Source of the DNA: Undaria pinnatifida
Lineage: Eukaryota > Sar > Phaeophyceae > Laminariales > Alariaceae
NCBI GenBank assembly: GCA_012845835.1
Contig: JABAKD010000009.1
Coordinates: 9,973,785-10,037,784 of the forward strand
Length of the DNA stretch: 64,000 bases
Direction: 5' to 3'
This document shows positions 10,801 to 23,784 of the stretch, piece by piece; positions within the stretch are counted from its first letter, which is position 1; each line of letters opens with the position of its first letter. The notes below the pieces were generated by a model. It worked only from the letters and a program-made list of their open reading frames with translations. It was not told the DNA's origin and made no database searches. Made by a program: the position numbers and the translations under genes.

Positions 10801-13800
10801 CCCCGGCTCGCAGTGCGAAAGTGGGTCTACGTCTTGGGGGTTCCTACGGCCTTGACCGCGGCTGTGTACGCTATTGCAGATGTGGCCAAGTTCCAAGGAT
10901 ATGCATTAGCAGAGAATACTCCTCTATCAAACTGGCGTGGTGGAAGTTTTGGGCTGGTCGATTTCTCCGTCATCTTCGACGATCCAGGACTGTACACGTT
11001 CTACGTGGTCCGGACATTTATCAGCATCGTCATCAACATTTCGAGCGTCCTGCTTGTCCTAATCGACACAGTTTGCCTGCAGGTGAGAGTGCGCCAACAG
11101 CACCACGAAGAGTTCAATATATCACGATGTATATACCGATGCAAAGAAACAGCACACCCATGAGATGCTGTGTGGCACGCCTTCGGGTACCTCCTAAACT
11201 CATGTCGCGCTCACGCTCACCGAGTACATGCAAGTACCTTCGTACCCTATCTCCTCCAGTAAGTCGACGCCCTTCAGCCCTGGTGATCGAAGCTATGGCC
11301 AAAAGAGGCAGGGTGTCGGGCCGCAGAGCAAGTGCGCCGCAGGGGGACGGATTGCGTGTACCTCGCCTAGAAGACATTTCCCCCCCGGATTTGGCTTGCT
11401 ATTCCTACCCTCATCCGATTTAGTACGTCTCAACTGGAGGCCCTGCTTTAGTCAATTTTATTGGGTATTTACACAGTGGAAACATACTCTCCAGCGGGGT
11501 GACAGAGGCACGTTCAGTCATGCGATAATCCAGACGGTTGACTCAAGATATTACTAAATCCTGATGCCAGATAAGACTAAGAGAGAAAACACGGCCACCT
11601 TTCTTGTTTCTCTGACATAGATGTCTTCATTGGCACGGTGCTGAGTGTCTGCTGTGGGTGCATCATCTGGTTGCCATTTTATCCGTTCTGTCTTCTTGCG
11701 TTTACCTTGGAATAGGATGAGTTACTTGTATTATTATTTTCCTGCCCGGCGCAAAGAAACAGCACACCCACGAGAACTTGTGTGGGACACTATCAGTGCT
11801 TTCTCCAATCCCATCGTGCCCACGATTATCAAGTACGTGCAAGTACCTAGCTAGGCTATCCTATCCCCTCGAGTCAGCCGGAGCCCCTCTGTCTTATGAT
11901 GATGGTCAAACCAAAAGCCAGAGGAACGACTGTCTCGGGCCGTAGAGCAAAGAGCTATAGGGGAACGTGAAGCGTGTTCCTCGCCAAGAAGACATTATCC
12001 CTTTGGTGTACGTTTGTTATTCCTCCCCTCACCTGAGATGGAACGCCTCAACCGAAATCCCAATTGAGCCCAGAATGGCACCGACGCAACACCCACGCAC
12101 GTGGGAACGCATGAGCCGGGGATTGAAAATCTACCCTAATGTCTCATCGAGTGGTCGCCATCGCAACACCATGAAAGGAAAACTCCTTCGATAGAGAACA
12201 CCTACTGGATATTGGAAGATACAAATTGAGGTCCATACGTACCTGGTTGATGTTCAATCACGACGCAGGAGTACACTGGGTATCTTATTTTTAGATGCGG
12301 AGAGATAAAGTACACTCGTATGCGACGAGACTCGAGTTTGTTCCTTCTCACCGGTGTCTTGTACATAATCGACTTGTAACTAGCCTACACCATAGGTACC
12401 TGGGAATGTTGCAGGGAGTGCTGCAGGGAAAAACTCTGAAGAATGGACTGTTGGTTAGTACAACGACCCGCGGAGTACATCTGCCCGTAGCTTGGGTACT
12501 GTCCCGTGATGATCAGGTGACGGTCACCCCTCCTTCGATCACTCCCTTTCGTCTTCTTTTATATTTTCTTTTCGTCACATGAGCTTCACAGTTCACTTGG
12601 TGCCACCTCTGCAGCTCTTATCACAGAAACAGCCTTGATACGCACGCATCAGCATTACGGGTTATGAGCCTCGTGTGGTTCAACATTGACTCCGCCCTGT
12701 TTCCTCCTCCGCCCCCCCTTGATTTCCAGCGCTTTCGAGGCGTCGTGAAATCTGCTGAAGACACGGATTATTCCGACGCAATCGGAGGTACCGCCAAGGT
12801 AAGGAAGAGGTTGCTCATGTATTGTATAGCGTTGTTAGCCACTCCACGTGTATTGCCAGGAGTGCAGCGCTCGCTGTGGGTAGTCAAGCGCCATGAACGG
12901 GGAAGGCATCGGGAGGGCCGGAACGCCATCCTCCATGCGCCTCTCGGGAGCTCTGCTATTTTAGGTTGCGGGTGAGAATGACACAACCCTTCATGCCAAA
13001 CAACGATCGTAGCGTATTCGTTTGTATCATAGCGGTGGTGCTCATCACGATTCAGTTCTATTTCAAAACCATCGTGTGGGTACTACCGAATGCGTATGCG
13101 TGAGGTAGGTGAGTGGACCGGTGTCTATGGATGTCCCGCCTACGTCCTGGTTAGCAGGTGGTTCGCTGCACGCTCAATGCAAAACGGCGACGCTACGAGC
13201 AGACACGAGGGGCTATTTTTGATGTGGTACATTGTCTAAACTGCGTTACAGCCAATCGTCCTTCGTGTAACGCAGGTAACTTTACCGCATGTTGCCCTTA
13301 CAGAGTTCAGTTGGTTGGGGATTTCGATCAAAAGGATGGCAGGGTTCTAAACCTTTGCTTTTTTTTAACTTGCTAGTCTAGCGACCCACGTTGAAAATTT
13401 AAAAGAAAGCGGCTCTGCCGTCACTTAAGTAGGGGGTAACTGGTTACGACCAGAATTACAGTCTACTAAGTTTAACATGCGTTATGATTTATCCCACAAC
13501 GAGATCGTAACCAGCATGGATGGCTAAAACTCAAACGTACGTTAGTTTAAGCCCTGCGTCTGGCATCCTCTTTCCAGGTCGGCTGGTATCCGAACCGTAA
13601 ACGCCGGCAACAGATTAACACCTTCGACAGGCCGCACGTGAGCGATATGCAGCACCCTCCTACAGCCACACCTACCCGATGCTTTTTTTGGTGCCGTATA
13701 CGCTCATGTGCAGTTTCGGCTTATGGCCTGCGCCGTACCTCTGATGTCCTTCCTTGGGAACCTCTTGGGCGTAACCACCCAAGCAGCTTTCGTGCAGTCC

Positions 13801-16800
13801 ATGATCGTTGTGTTTACTGGCGGAAAAACTGGTTTGAGTGTGGTCGTCACAGGTGCGTTTAACAGGTATTCTTCCGTGCAGATTATTCACCGTTGCGCAC
13901 CGGAATTTCGGTTGTACGTGGTCACTGCAACATACCAGGTACATAGTAGACCAGAGTGGTTTACCGTATCCTACATCCTGGCCTGGGTTGTACAGGCCGA
14001 CACGATGTTGTCAAAGCTTCTGACCTTTACCACCTCGCGTGTTATACTGTGGTCGGAGTTCGACGCATTCAGAAACCGCTGTGAACTTTGTTTTTTTCAG
14101 GAATCCTCTTCATCTTGAGCATGGTGATGTGGCCCTTGCTTCCGGTACTCGTACCGGCCCACATCTCGGGAGCTCTGACGATAGTCATTACCTTGAGGTG
14201 CGTCAAACAAATGGTACGCGAATCGTGATCTGCACAGGTTGGCTGCCAAGGGCATGGCCATAGGGGTATGCTTCATTTGGATCCAAACGGACTCGTACAA
14301 CGCCGCAGGCTAGGACAACTTAGAGTTGACCTACACGTGTGGAAAATCCCCTCACCTGTCAAACTGTTTGCCGTCGGTCAGTTAAAAAATCCGCTACCCA
14401 ACTACGTGTGGTGTAACGCGTAAGAGGGGCAACTGGCTGTCACAGTCGGAAGACGGGGAAGCTCTCAATCAATCGTGTTTGCGCGCGTGTAGGGAAGCAT
14501 GGGTAGCACCAGCTTTATGTACTCCTGTAGAATGTGTTTGTTTAGGTGTTTGGCACATTCTGTGTTTCCGATTCATCTTTACCTTCGACCCACAGCCCTT
14601 GGCTCGGGTCGTCGGCGTTCTTTAAGACAAACGCGACCCATCATGGATCTTGCTTAGTTTCGTATACGTAACTGGGACTGTGGCTCTCGCCCTTCATTCG
14701 TCACCATGTTCAGTACCTGGTAACTAGGTTGCCAGGATGGCATCCACGACACACGCTAAATGTCAACCATCTCAAAGGATTGTCAATACCCGTTGTCAGC
14801 TGCTTCATACAGTCATATGTGGAGACTGCGCAAATTTCAAGACCGTTGGCAAAACGGTTTCGGCGCCATTATGCCGTCGCCATTGCTTTTATCCGGGCTT
14901 GAATGCCCTGGCTGACACTACCGTGGTTCCACCTGATGGAGGCCAGACCCCCCGCTCGTCCATAAGTAGAACAATGGACGTTGTGGCCGCAATGCCGTTG
15001 CAGATGTTTCACGAAGTAGTAGTTAAACACAAATACGACAGGCAGTGTTCGCAAAGCCCGGCGCCATTGGCGGCGCTACAGTCTGTGACATCTACTCCCA
15101 CCATTCCGTGCGATGATCCGCTAATGTTTACGCTCGACAGGTTTTTTACCGCGATAAGGGTGATTGACGTTTCCCACGCGGAAAATCTCCTCATGTTTGG
15201 TGAGAAGAGAAGTGAAATGAACACGAGCAAGCGACATTCTCTGAACGCGTATAGCACGACAGAGGGGCAAAGACGATCTTACCCCGGAGTCCACAGCTAC
15301 ACTAAACCATCCCGCGGGAAGGGTAGCGTTGTTTGGGGCGAAGGGTTTTTACCGGTTGAGCTCGTCAAGTGTGGAATTGTCGGATCGTCCTCGATCAAGT
15401 AATTTCGCGAGTATGTTAGGTTTAGGACTAACACATAGAAGTTGGCCGGCTGGGCGAGCAAATGCCGTCGTCGGAGACATGTTTCGGGTGATGTTGATAT
15501 TGACCTCCTCATGTTAGGAGCTCAGAGACTTCTTAGAATATGCTGCACGCCTAGCGTGGGATAACTCCACCTCTTCGTATGAAATTTTGAGTGCGGTTGT
15601 GCGCCGCGGTTCCAGCCATAGGTGGTCTGATGCTTACGTATCCAATGTACCCAACCCCTCCAACCTCCTCGTGTGCTGGTTACGACGATTAATCATGTAC
15701 AGCTCGAGTTTGAAGCGGTGTCACCCCTGCTGAATATGTCGCGCTCGGCACGGTGTATGGGAGGGATTATGGCCGCCCGGTCAGGATTATTGTGCAATCG
15801 AGAAGCTTCGTTGGTCGTATTTAATTGGTGATGACCCACGCTCTTGCACGTTAATGGTAGCAGCTATGACGACGTGTGATCGCAAGTACCTCGGGTTAGC
15901 AATCACACAGCTACAGCGCCAACCAACCCGTGCGTGATCACGGCTCGCGCTTACCACTAACTTACGCCGCGTGATGGACTCGTCTATGCATGATTTTTAC
16001 CGTTTTTAGGTGTATCGATCCTTTTGATCCCCTTCTCCTTCGATTTCGTGGATGCCCTATGCGTGGCAACCGTTCTCGGCTTCATTTGTACCATCAGCAA
16101 CAAGATAGTATCACGAGGCATGTGCTACAAAAATAGCAAAGTCGCCCTGTCGCTTTCGGAGGAAAACGTGACTCCAGAAGTGAAACCGCCCAATGAGACT
16201 CGGCAATTTACTTCAACTGCCGGAAGCACGACGAAGGCATTGAGCCCGATCGATGATGAGAAAGACACCGGTAAAACCAAATTGCCATCGATTGGAGGCG
16301 ATCACTGCCCGCCAGGATATCCATGGCCGCTTGGGATGCCGGGGGTGACGGGCATGCCCCACCCCATGATAAGACACCAATCTTTGCCCGCTATACCCGT
16401 GTCCTGGACGGCTACATCGCAGTTTAAGAACGAAGAGGATGACATAGAGGTGGGGGGCGGAAGGCGGCGCCTTTCCCACCTTCCCGATCGTGTAGTTCGA
16501 CAAAACACACGCCAATCTTACGGCCAAGCTAAAGATATCACGACAAGCGAATTGAGCACAGACGTGTCGCATGGTGACCATTCGTCAATAGCTTCGACGC
16601 TAAAGTCGATATCATTATCGTCATCCTCGCGACGCTCTATCATCCGAGGATTCCGGCGGGTCAAAGTGGGCTCACGGTCGAAGATACTTCGAACTGACAA
16701 GGTACAAGCAGTCGGAAAGGATGGCAAGACGCCAGGCGAGATAGAGTCCGAGAACAGTCCGACCGTGCACTGGAAACTGGCTCTCGTTGCCACGGTGGAG

Positions 16801-16839
16801 CTAGTGCTCAAATTAGTTGGCGACCAGAGGCAGCAGTAG
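7814..16839 (+). CDS. Divergent AzgA-like purine/nucleobase permease, gene A
   Basis: This is a polytopic membrane transporter of the NCS2/AzgA (guanine-hypoxanthine-adenine permease) type. Exons: 7814-7946, 9820-9976, 10254-10476, 10756-11082, 12730-12798, 13714-13852, 14101-14197, 15141-15199, 16010-16839. They join to 2034 nt, 677 codons plus TAG, with no internal stop. Introns are GT-AG; the exon 4 acceptor is AAG. Family marks in order: EILAGVMGWQTVV (TM1, residues ~30-42), NLPFIVAPSVLYAG (TM3), IPTALRIGAGYGVAVLVGV (TM5 region), SSVLLVLIDTV (TM8), GVTTQAAFVQS with GGKTGLSVVVTG (TM10), and a last membrane block IPFSFDFVDALCVATVLGF. A Ser-rich, basic C-terminal tail of about 245 residues follows, unusually long for the family. 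Key positions differ from purine permeases: the TM8 Asp is Val272 and the TM10 Glu is Gln331, so transport of purines is not assured. The start is the first of two adjacent ATGs; 7817 is equally possible. Confidence 0.85.
8846..9150. repeat. GGAAGCTTCC-type minisatellite in gene A intron 1
   Basis: Repeated TTCCAC, GGAAG and AAGCTTCC words at 9-24 bp spacing make a degenerate array centred on the palindrome GGAAGCTTCC. Because the unit is nearly self-complementary, both strands look alike and give Ser/Thr/Ala-rich open frames. The same family occupies 38365-39520 and 52905-53425. It lies wholly inside intron 1. Confidence 0.75.
9151..9370. repeat. Minisatellite, unit CCAAGCACAGCGACCTAGAAT
   Basis: About eight degenerate copies of a 24-28 bp unit (CCAAGCACAGCGACCTAGAA plus spacer) directly follow the GGAAGCTTCC array. 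The same unit follows the corresponding array in gene C intron 1 (53437-53535), so the two arrays travel together. Confidence 0.7.
9372..9521. mobile_element. Foldback element with tRNA-like parts
   Basis: The 39-bp ends are inverted repeats of each other (GTTGGTTATATAGAGCTACC on the left, the complement of GGGTAGCGCTATGTAACCAAC on the right) with about six mismatches. Inside is a tRNA T-arm-like stretch, GTGGGTTTCGAGTCCCACCG followed by ACTTC, and the right arm carries a D-arm-like TAGCTCAATGGGTAGC. Related sequence occurs at 51989-52110 and, inverted, at 58395-58490. It is probably a rearranged tRNA-derived SINE or a MITE-like hairpin. Confidence 0.55.
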
Positions 16840-16879
16840 CTCAAGCAGCTGGTAGCATAATTCGACCACAAGAAAGAGT

Positions 16880-17130
16880 ATGACATGGAATTGCTCTACC
16901 ATGGTCGTGTAGAACGTGGTGAGGATGGGAATACCAAACGCTTTACAGATATGTGTCTTAGGTTTCGTTTCAAAACTGTAGATTCAGCAGTGTCTGGAGT
17001 TCCGGACGTAGATGGAATGTGGAGGGTAGTATATGTTAGTGTTAACGTAACAAGCGACGGAAGGCGGACACGACGGTAGACTTGTCGCCATGGTTTTCTG
17101 CTGTCCGCAGATAAAACGCTGCATACGCCA
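16880..17130 (+). repeat. Paralogous 3' flank of gene A
   Basis: Sequence shortly after the stop codon (GGTGAGGATGGGAATA, then CACGCTTT-like and later GACACGACGGTAGA) matches 33950-34120 downstream of gene B. The duplicated unit therefore extends past the coding region. No further gene is visible to 18300. Confidence 0.6.
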
Positions 17131-18284
17131 GATGCCGCGACCATGCTCCTCCGCATGTGCATCTCGGTCACTACACGGCGCTTTCCTTCGCTATGCGCCC
17201 AACAAATATATAATTTCGGAGGAAAAAATAAAAAAGTTTTCCATGAAACAATTTCAGGTCAATGTAGTGGTGGTAGGTGAGCGAACTGGATTGTGGTACG
17301 TATTGCCGCGCTGTAGGACCATTTCGGTCACCGCGCCAGGAGTTCGGCCCGGCGGGGTTCACGTCATCTTGCACTAGTAGCAAAATGCGCACAATGTACC
17401 ACACGTCGATAGTACAAGTGTCTGCAAAAGCAAAAAGTCTGCCTGGGCGGTGATATTCCTCGTGAGACGTCCGGATGGACAACCGATATATTTCGCGTGT
17501 AAGAGATAATGCGTACTACCTCTGTGCCAAGCGTGACGAGCACAGTTGTGATGCTTGCGACGATATTTCGACGGAGCAATATAATTCGGCATTAGGGCGC
17601 TAGTACCTAGAGAAGGATGAAGACTGGCCTTCTTCCCGATTTGAAACGTATCACTCAAACTTACCTGGTAGTGTCGTTGTAGTGTTGTAGCATGCTCCAT
17701 TTATGTGGAGGTTCAGAGGACAAATTACTGCCTTCCCTTAGTGACATGGTGGTGTATTGGGGCCGTATGAAGTTGACTGCATAATACCATCCCGGGGCAT
17801 CCACTCGTGTCCCTGCTCTTCCCGCGTACTTGGGTAACACCAACGGTGATATTGGCATACGGTTACAAATACCTCAAGCCCCCTGATTCGACAAATACCA
17901 CCACCCGCAGATTTTAGGCTTCTCTAACCTGCTGTTAGCGCTCGAGTAGAATACATCCGAGGGTAGCATCTAAGAATTTCAAATACCTCGGGGTTCATGC
18001 ATACCAGCGCAATAGTCAAACCAGGTGGAGCGATTTGTAACCGATGACCAGACGCGGTCATACCGACAACAACGCCATGGCAATATGCACAATAGGCAAC
18101 ACGCGTGGTTGACATAGCAGGACAAATGGCACAGATATTTGGACTCTGGCGTTCGTTCATCAGGATTGTACCGAACCACGATTCCATATAGGTGTTGACA
18201 GGGTATCCACTCGGAGGATGCGTTCTCGTCCAGGGACTTCTCGCGCCAACGTCCAATATTACCCTCTCTTTACTCACTGATTGT

Positions 18285-18860
18285 ACGAATTGCCCCAGGA
18301 TATACATGATAAACTGATGTATTATTTCCAAAAATGTCACATTTATCCCCTCAAAATAATGTATAGTTTCCAGGCACATATTGAGCTGCCCCCCCCCCCC
18401 CCCCCCCCCTCCCCCCCCCCCCCCCCCTCCCCCCCCCCCCCCCCCCGCCCCCAATAATATACTGGTGCCAAAACCGTCAGATTTATCCCCTCGAAAGGAT
18501 TTATAGCTTACATGCACAAATTGCCCCTTCCCCCCCCCCCCCCGCCCCCCTCCAAACCCGCTCGCTTTAGATCAAAACCAGGCCCCCCTTTCCCTTCACA
18601 GCTGTCAGATTTTGTCCCCCTCAGAAACGGGTTTTATAGTTTCCGCGCACAGACTGACTAAAACCATCCTGTTGACCCTGATAGCTACACTGTAGCTGTA
18701 AGGGGAGTCGCCGACCTATATCCTTAATGAGCACACACAACCCGTAATACGCGCGATCGGAGTATCACACACAGCTTGCAAAGATGAGTTTCGACGAAAT
18801 CTTCGATCTCACAGCTGGATGGAGTGTATTTTGATTTTTTATAATATTACCACGGAGTGC
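18285..18860. repeat. Poly-C repeat element, copy 1
   Basis: Two to three sub-units of GTCAGATTTATCCCCTC, then TATAGTTTCC and CACATATTGA, are each followed by a long cytosine tract. The largest tract, at 18391-18447, is nearly pure C. The element closes with CATCCTGTTGACC, GGGGAGTCGCCGACC and a ~95-bp end starting ACGCGCGATCGGAGTATCAC. The closing end recurs at 58150-58250 and the middle parts at 57430-57760 and 60900-61100. It has no coding capacity; the large minus-strand frame over it is a poly-Gly artefact of the C tract. Confidence 0.7.
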
Positions 18861-20570
18861 TTCCGACGACTAAATCTCTGCCAAATACTATGAGTCCTTC
18901 GACCAAATAGTCACCACTACTCATTAGAGCGGATATTGCTGCCATGGCGCTGCAACGCCCCCTCTGCATCACATAGTATGAGTGCCGGTGCAAACGGGCA
19001 TACCAGTCACAGCCCGGTAATAGCATGCGCCTTCCACACCACATGTCCCTCGCTCTCTTGTAACCTTTTCTCCTTAAAGCAGAGTTTATCTCCGACTTCC
19101 AGCACTCCTGTAGTCGTCCGCCCCTCGGCCCATCTTGCGACGTCCATGTTCTTTCCAACTTTCGTCAGAGCCTACCAGTGCAACGCTTGGAAGACGTAGA
19201 CCCGTCCCGTTATCAGTCGGCGTAGCCGCTCGGCATGCACAAAACCCCACTTGGTTTGCATTCCGGCCGGGAAGTCCTTTCACAACGTAGCCCACAGCTC
19301 GTAGTCCTTCTCCCCTTCACGGGTGCTGGAATGCGACGAACCGGTGATCGCCCTGCCAGGTAAGACACAGCTCTGACGTTACAGCGAGGCTGGGAGTTGG
19401 CCAACGAGTAAACCAGGACTGGACTGCTACTTCAGAGACTGGTCCACCTCGGTGTCTTGGGTTGGTGTGAGAGAGTTGGAGATTTTGCCAGGGCATACGG
19501 CTCTTCAGACCACCATACCTCCATATATATTCTCGATTGTTGAAACAGGCAAGGCGATTCACGAACTAAATGTCAAGCACGTTGTGTGCCGAGATGCATA
19601 CGCGATGGGTGAACACGTGGCCGGTGATATATAGAGTGGAGCTGGGAATGGTGGTTTTGGCTTGATTGTTTTTTTGGGTAGAGTTCCCTGAACGCTAGGT
19701 GTATACTTGCGGTGAAGATATTGTCAACTCGCAGACCTTTCCTCCAAACCTCCGTAAAAACGGTAGAAGGCCTGCCGATAGCTCGATCTCTACCTACGAA
19801 ATAAACCCTCCGCGTGTGTTGGCCAGGTCGGCTGCCACGCGTCAACGAATTGCATGTTGGCACAGGCTGTGCTGCAGCATGTGCTAGCCAGAGCACATGA
19901 GGGCTGGAACTTATACATCTCTCTTCTTTCCTTTACTCAGGTCATGTTTCTTAATCCTCGAAGCGTAGCGGGCTTACCCGTTGAGCGGACAGAGCTGAGG
20001 TGGACGGGGTTACCGGCCGATCATCAAATGCGTAATGTAAAGGTTAAGCTCCTTCGAGTACAAAGCAGAGGGCGGCGAAGTAGACTCTTCACATAAAGTT
20101 TCACATCAAGTGCGCTACGCTGCATAATCACGATGGAAAATGCCGCCCATCCGGGGAAATTCCGCAATGAAGTTCCCATTACAATAAAGCCAAACTACTG
20201 TTGCAACTCGCTGCTACCGTCAACCATCCTCAGTGCTGTACGATATCCGAGCAAAATCGACAGCCTCCCTGCTTTGTAATTGATCCTGCACGACCTCACA
20301 TTCTTGTTTCGTCAATGTAAAATAGGTCCATGAAAGATACAGTCAACCGGGTTCTTCCCTACACTACTGCGACAGAACAAAACATTACAGCACCATATTC
20401 TCTTGAAGCCACTCCGAACACCAAGAGTCACATTCCAGGGACAGCATCCAGAATCTATCTTAAAGACTTAAGATTCCAAATCGAAAGTCCAAAATCCGAA
20501 ATCCAGTAACAGAAGATCAAAATGCCAAACCCGAAAGCTGTAACATAAAATCCTAAAATAAAAATGAGAT
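18860..20570. other. No clear gene; short fragment shared with 37590-37660
   Basis: Minus-strand frames between 18847 and 19562 are open in pieces and read as possible remnants of a coding sequence, but I cannot join or name them. At about 20345-20395, AGTCAACC, CACTACTGCGACAGAA and ATTACAGCAC match 37590-37650 in the next spacer, at a similar distance from the upstream gene, which supports spacer co-linearity. Confidence 0.35.
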
Positions 20571-20578
20571 CCAGCATC

Positions 20579-20850
20579 AGCCCGGTATTCAGCACTCAGT
20601 TGCCGTAACTCGTTGTACTAGTCCACAGTAATCGAACGGGCATCATCAGCCGGTGAAATAGGGTTGAAGCGAGTGCACTGGCACGGCAGTCCCAAAGCTA
20701 CAAATCTCCAACTAACACCAGCCCGGTAGTCGGCACTCAGCTGCTGTAAGTAGACGCGGTAGACCACAGTAATCGAACGGACATCAGCTGCTGGCGAAAT
20801 AGGGTTGAAACGAGTGTGATAGGACAGCAGCAGTCCCAATCATCACTAGG
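20579..20850. repeat. Tandem duplication, unit about 141 bp
   Basis: Two direct copies begin AGCCCGGTA at 20579 and 20720. Each contains CACAGTAATCGAACGG and GAAATAGGGTTGAA in the same order. Small indels separate the copies. There is no coding sense. Confidence 0.8.
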
Positions 20851-20999
20851 TAATGAGACGACTTCCTCCCGGCTGGGTAGACACCAACACCCACCCAAAG
20901 TCCAAACGCTCAAATCCAAAAGGACATGATAACGTCCTATCTATCATGTAGTAAACAATAAAACGCAGAAACTTTAGTCTATTGTTCCATAAGCCCAAA

Positions 21000-22000
21000 A
21001 TTGTTCATCCGCTTCCGAAATTTAAAATCCCCATCGACAAATCTTCAAATACTGAACTCGCGAAAGTCTCAATTCTACCATTAATAATCTTCGGACCAAA
21101 ATGCACATTCTCAGTCCAAGATTCTCCGAATTCCAAATCACCCAGGTACATATATACCAGCTAGGATAAACCGCTAACATACCAATCAATAATACTGTAG
21201 ACTATTATAGTCTTGGCACAGCCGAGATCAAAAGTCCTGTTTTCGGCAGTGACCATTTTTCCTTAATTATTTGGCACTGAGGGAAAATGGTAGATTGAAA
21301 ATTAATCAACGTGTCAACTGTCCTACACATACTTGTATCATATAAGACAGAAGATTTGGCTATCACAGGCAAGCGCTATGTTCGACTAACACCAGGCTCA
21401 TCATTATCATCCTTGTCCCTAAAAAAATTCTGCAATTTGGTAGTTACCGCTTGATTAGCAGATAGCAAGCACAAGCGGTTGCCGGGGGGTGGGAGAAAGT
21501 GCAGGGTGACCGGCACAACAAGCATTCACCCTACACAGCTACACAACCCTCTGCCCTATAATAGCTACCATTCCACGCTAAAAGTGAAATATCAAAGCGC
21601 AAATAATAATACGTGGTAAGTCATTGCTACGTCAGACAACATCGCTTGATTCGTACACCAACAACGATAGTACCCTGCTGTATTGTTATTGAAAGTAAAG
21701 ATAAAGCCCAGGCGGGAAAGAAAGGCAGTGTACATGAACTTGTTGCTACCTAGTCCGGTCCGAAAGGTGGGAAAGGTTCCCCAGCCGGGTGTCCGTGCCT
21801 CCAAGCGTCCTCCATCTCGCAACCAGCCACCTCATGCCGATCCCAGCTCTGGTCTAGACGTCAATGGGTTCAGCAGTCGACGCTCCCACGGAGCACGATA
21901 GATTGGAATCAGGGTTCAGTTTCGCAACCAAACCGTTGTGCCACCCCTTCTTCCCCCGAAGCCTTACCCCGCTGAAATAGTAAACGTTATCGAATTCTGC
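21000..22000. other. No feature seen
   Basis: AT-leaning sequence with only short frames and no recognisable motif. Runs of AAATCC/CCAAAAT-like words from 20460 to 21120 may be an old simple repeat. Confidence 0.4.
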
Positions 22001-22019
22001 GGGGACTAGCGGTGGCCAA

Positions 22020-23016
22020 GCACGGTGGTGGCTCCGGCAACTGCAGCTGCAGCAGCTGCTGCGGCGTTGGCGGCGGCCATTGCTTCTCCTGCTCTTCCTG
22101 TTTAACTGCTCTCGTCTCAATCTCCAGAATCATTTTCCCCCATCACGTGCCATATCACTCTTAAAGACTTCCAACCTCAACCACCGTTCGTTTTTCTTCC
22201 GTCTCAACCACCTGATCCATCGCCGCCGGCTGTACATCCGGTGGCAGCGGAGGTAGCCACGGGTTTGGGGCGGCAGCACCAGGTAGCTGTGGCCGCTGCT
22301 GCTGCGGCCGCTGCTGCAGCAGCTCTTTCTTCCACCCCCGACTGCGCCAAGATCAGTATTTTCCACCACTGGGATTTCTCTGCCCTGCCGTCCCGAAAAT
22401 CAACTCGCGCTCCTACCCCCGTTGCTCCGTCTCCATTATCTGACACCTCACCCTTCTCATCCTCGCCAAATACCTCCAGCGGCTGCAGCGGAAGCGGCTG
22501 CGCTGTCAGCGACCGCTGCGGCAGTAGCGGCGCCTGCGGCTGCGCACCTTCTGACTCTTCTCGGGACTCCATCACCATGTACAATCACCATGTCCTCCTC
22601 GTGTCCCTCTTATACGTACCCCAGCTCAAATGCGATGGCGCACGCCTCGGAAACGTTGCTGTGAATCTCGCCCACTATCCTGGCTGTCCAATACGTTTGT
22701 TCCAGTAGCTGTTCCTCCTCCTGGCACCATATGGGAAGATATCCGAGCGCTTCCATGGTCTCCCTGCGGCCCGGTGTTGGGACTGCGCAGCTCCTAGGTT
22801 TTTCCTTGGCTGGCGATGGTCCTTCTTCATCTCGGGATTCTCGCTCGGGTTGACAGGCGTTAGCGTCTCGGCGGGATCCCCAGGCATTTATTTACCGTCC
22901 TTCTGGCAAATTTTGCCGATTCCCGCAATCTCTAGTTCAGCTGAGGCTGCAGCGTTTGCTTGCAGTAAGTAGCTTCGCTGCTGTTCCTCGGTAAGCCCCA
23001 GAAAAGAAGCAGCCAT
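22020..23016 (-). pseudogene. Decayed Ala/Gln/Pro-rich coding region
   Basis: Reading on the minus strand from an ATG at 23016, a 42-codon frame (containing LTEEQQRSYLLQANAAASA) ends in TAA, and an ATG follows at once with a 70-codon frame to 22675. Further frames to about 22204 are Ala-, Gln- and Gly-rich, with GCC/GCT/CAG codon runs. The pieces look like a gag-like or low-complexity protein broken by stops. A region of like composition sits in the next spacer at 40950-42010, also on the minus strand. No family is recognised. Confidence 0.3.
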
Positions 23017-23784
23017 CCTCATAGTAACCTATTCCGAGCTCCTTAGAGCACCCTACTTCCAAAGGCACCAGGTCTCTTGTCGTTCGATCATGCTTTAAAT
23101 AGCGTTATCGACTTTCTGTAGACTATGTGTGGAGTAGGATGGCTCACGGGGAGATTGCTCTCGGTACCCGACGTGGCGCCATCAAGCGGAGGAGTGAAGA
23201 TAGGTAGAAAATACAGTTGCATAAATGATCGTACTCCAAAGTAGACCAGAACACGACCACACGTACTCGGTACTGGAAAATGACGACGATGACTGAGCCT
23301 AATGGGGCTTAAGTCGAACACATGAAGATTGGGACCGCCAATCATATCAATAATTCTACTCTACTAACATCTCTGTAGATTCTATGCACTCATAGACTAG
23401 TCTACACATCAGACCTCATACATTGATACGAGCAAAGAGTAAATCCTACAAACGATGGGTACCAATCTCGCTTCAAACATTTTTTCAAGAAAAACTCTTG
23501 CTGCGCGTGTGCCTCGAATTCATTGTCCCTTGGCCCCGGATTGGCGATGGGGTACATGTCACAGGCATGCACGACGGCACGGAGTTTTGTCGCCCGCTTC
23601 GCCCCAAAGATCCCGAGGATGCTCGGAGCATAGACGAGTCTTTCTACCTGCTGTCTTTTATAAAATTTGCTCAACACGTCAGCTGCGACTTCGACAAATT
23701 TAGGGTCGATACTCATCTTTGCAGGCTGTCTTTAGTTCGTGTGTCTGTTGTTTGATTGTTAGTTTTTTATGTCACTTCTACCTC

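Noticed and set aside
17924-18517. 197-codon minus-strand frame with poly-Gly
   Set aside because: It owes its length to the cytosine tracts of the repeat element. No domain, and the same tract occurs in non-coding copies.
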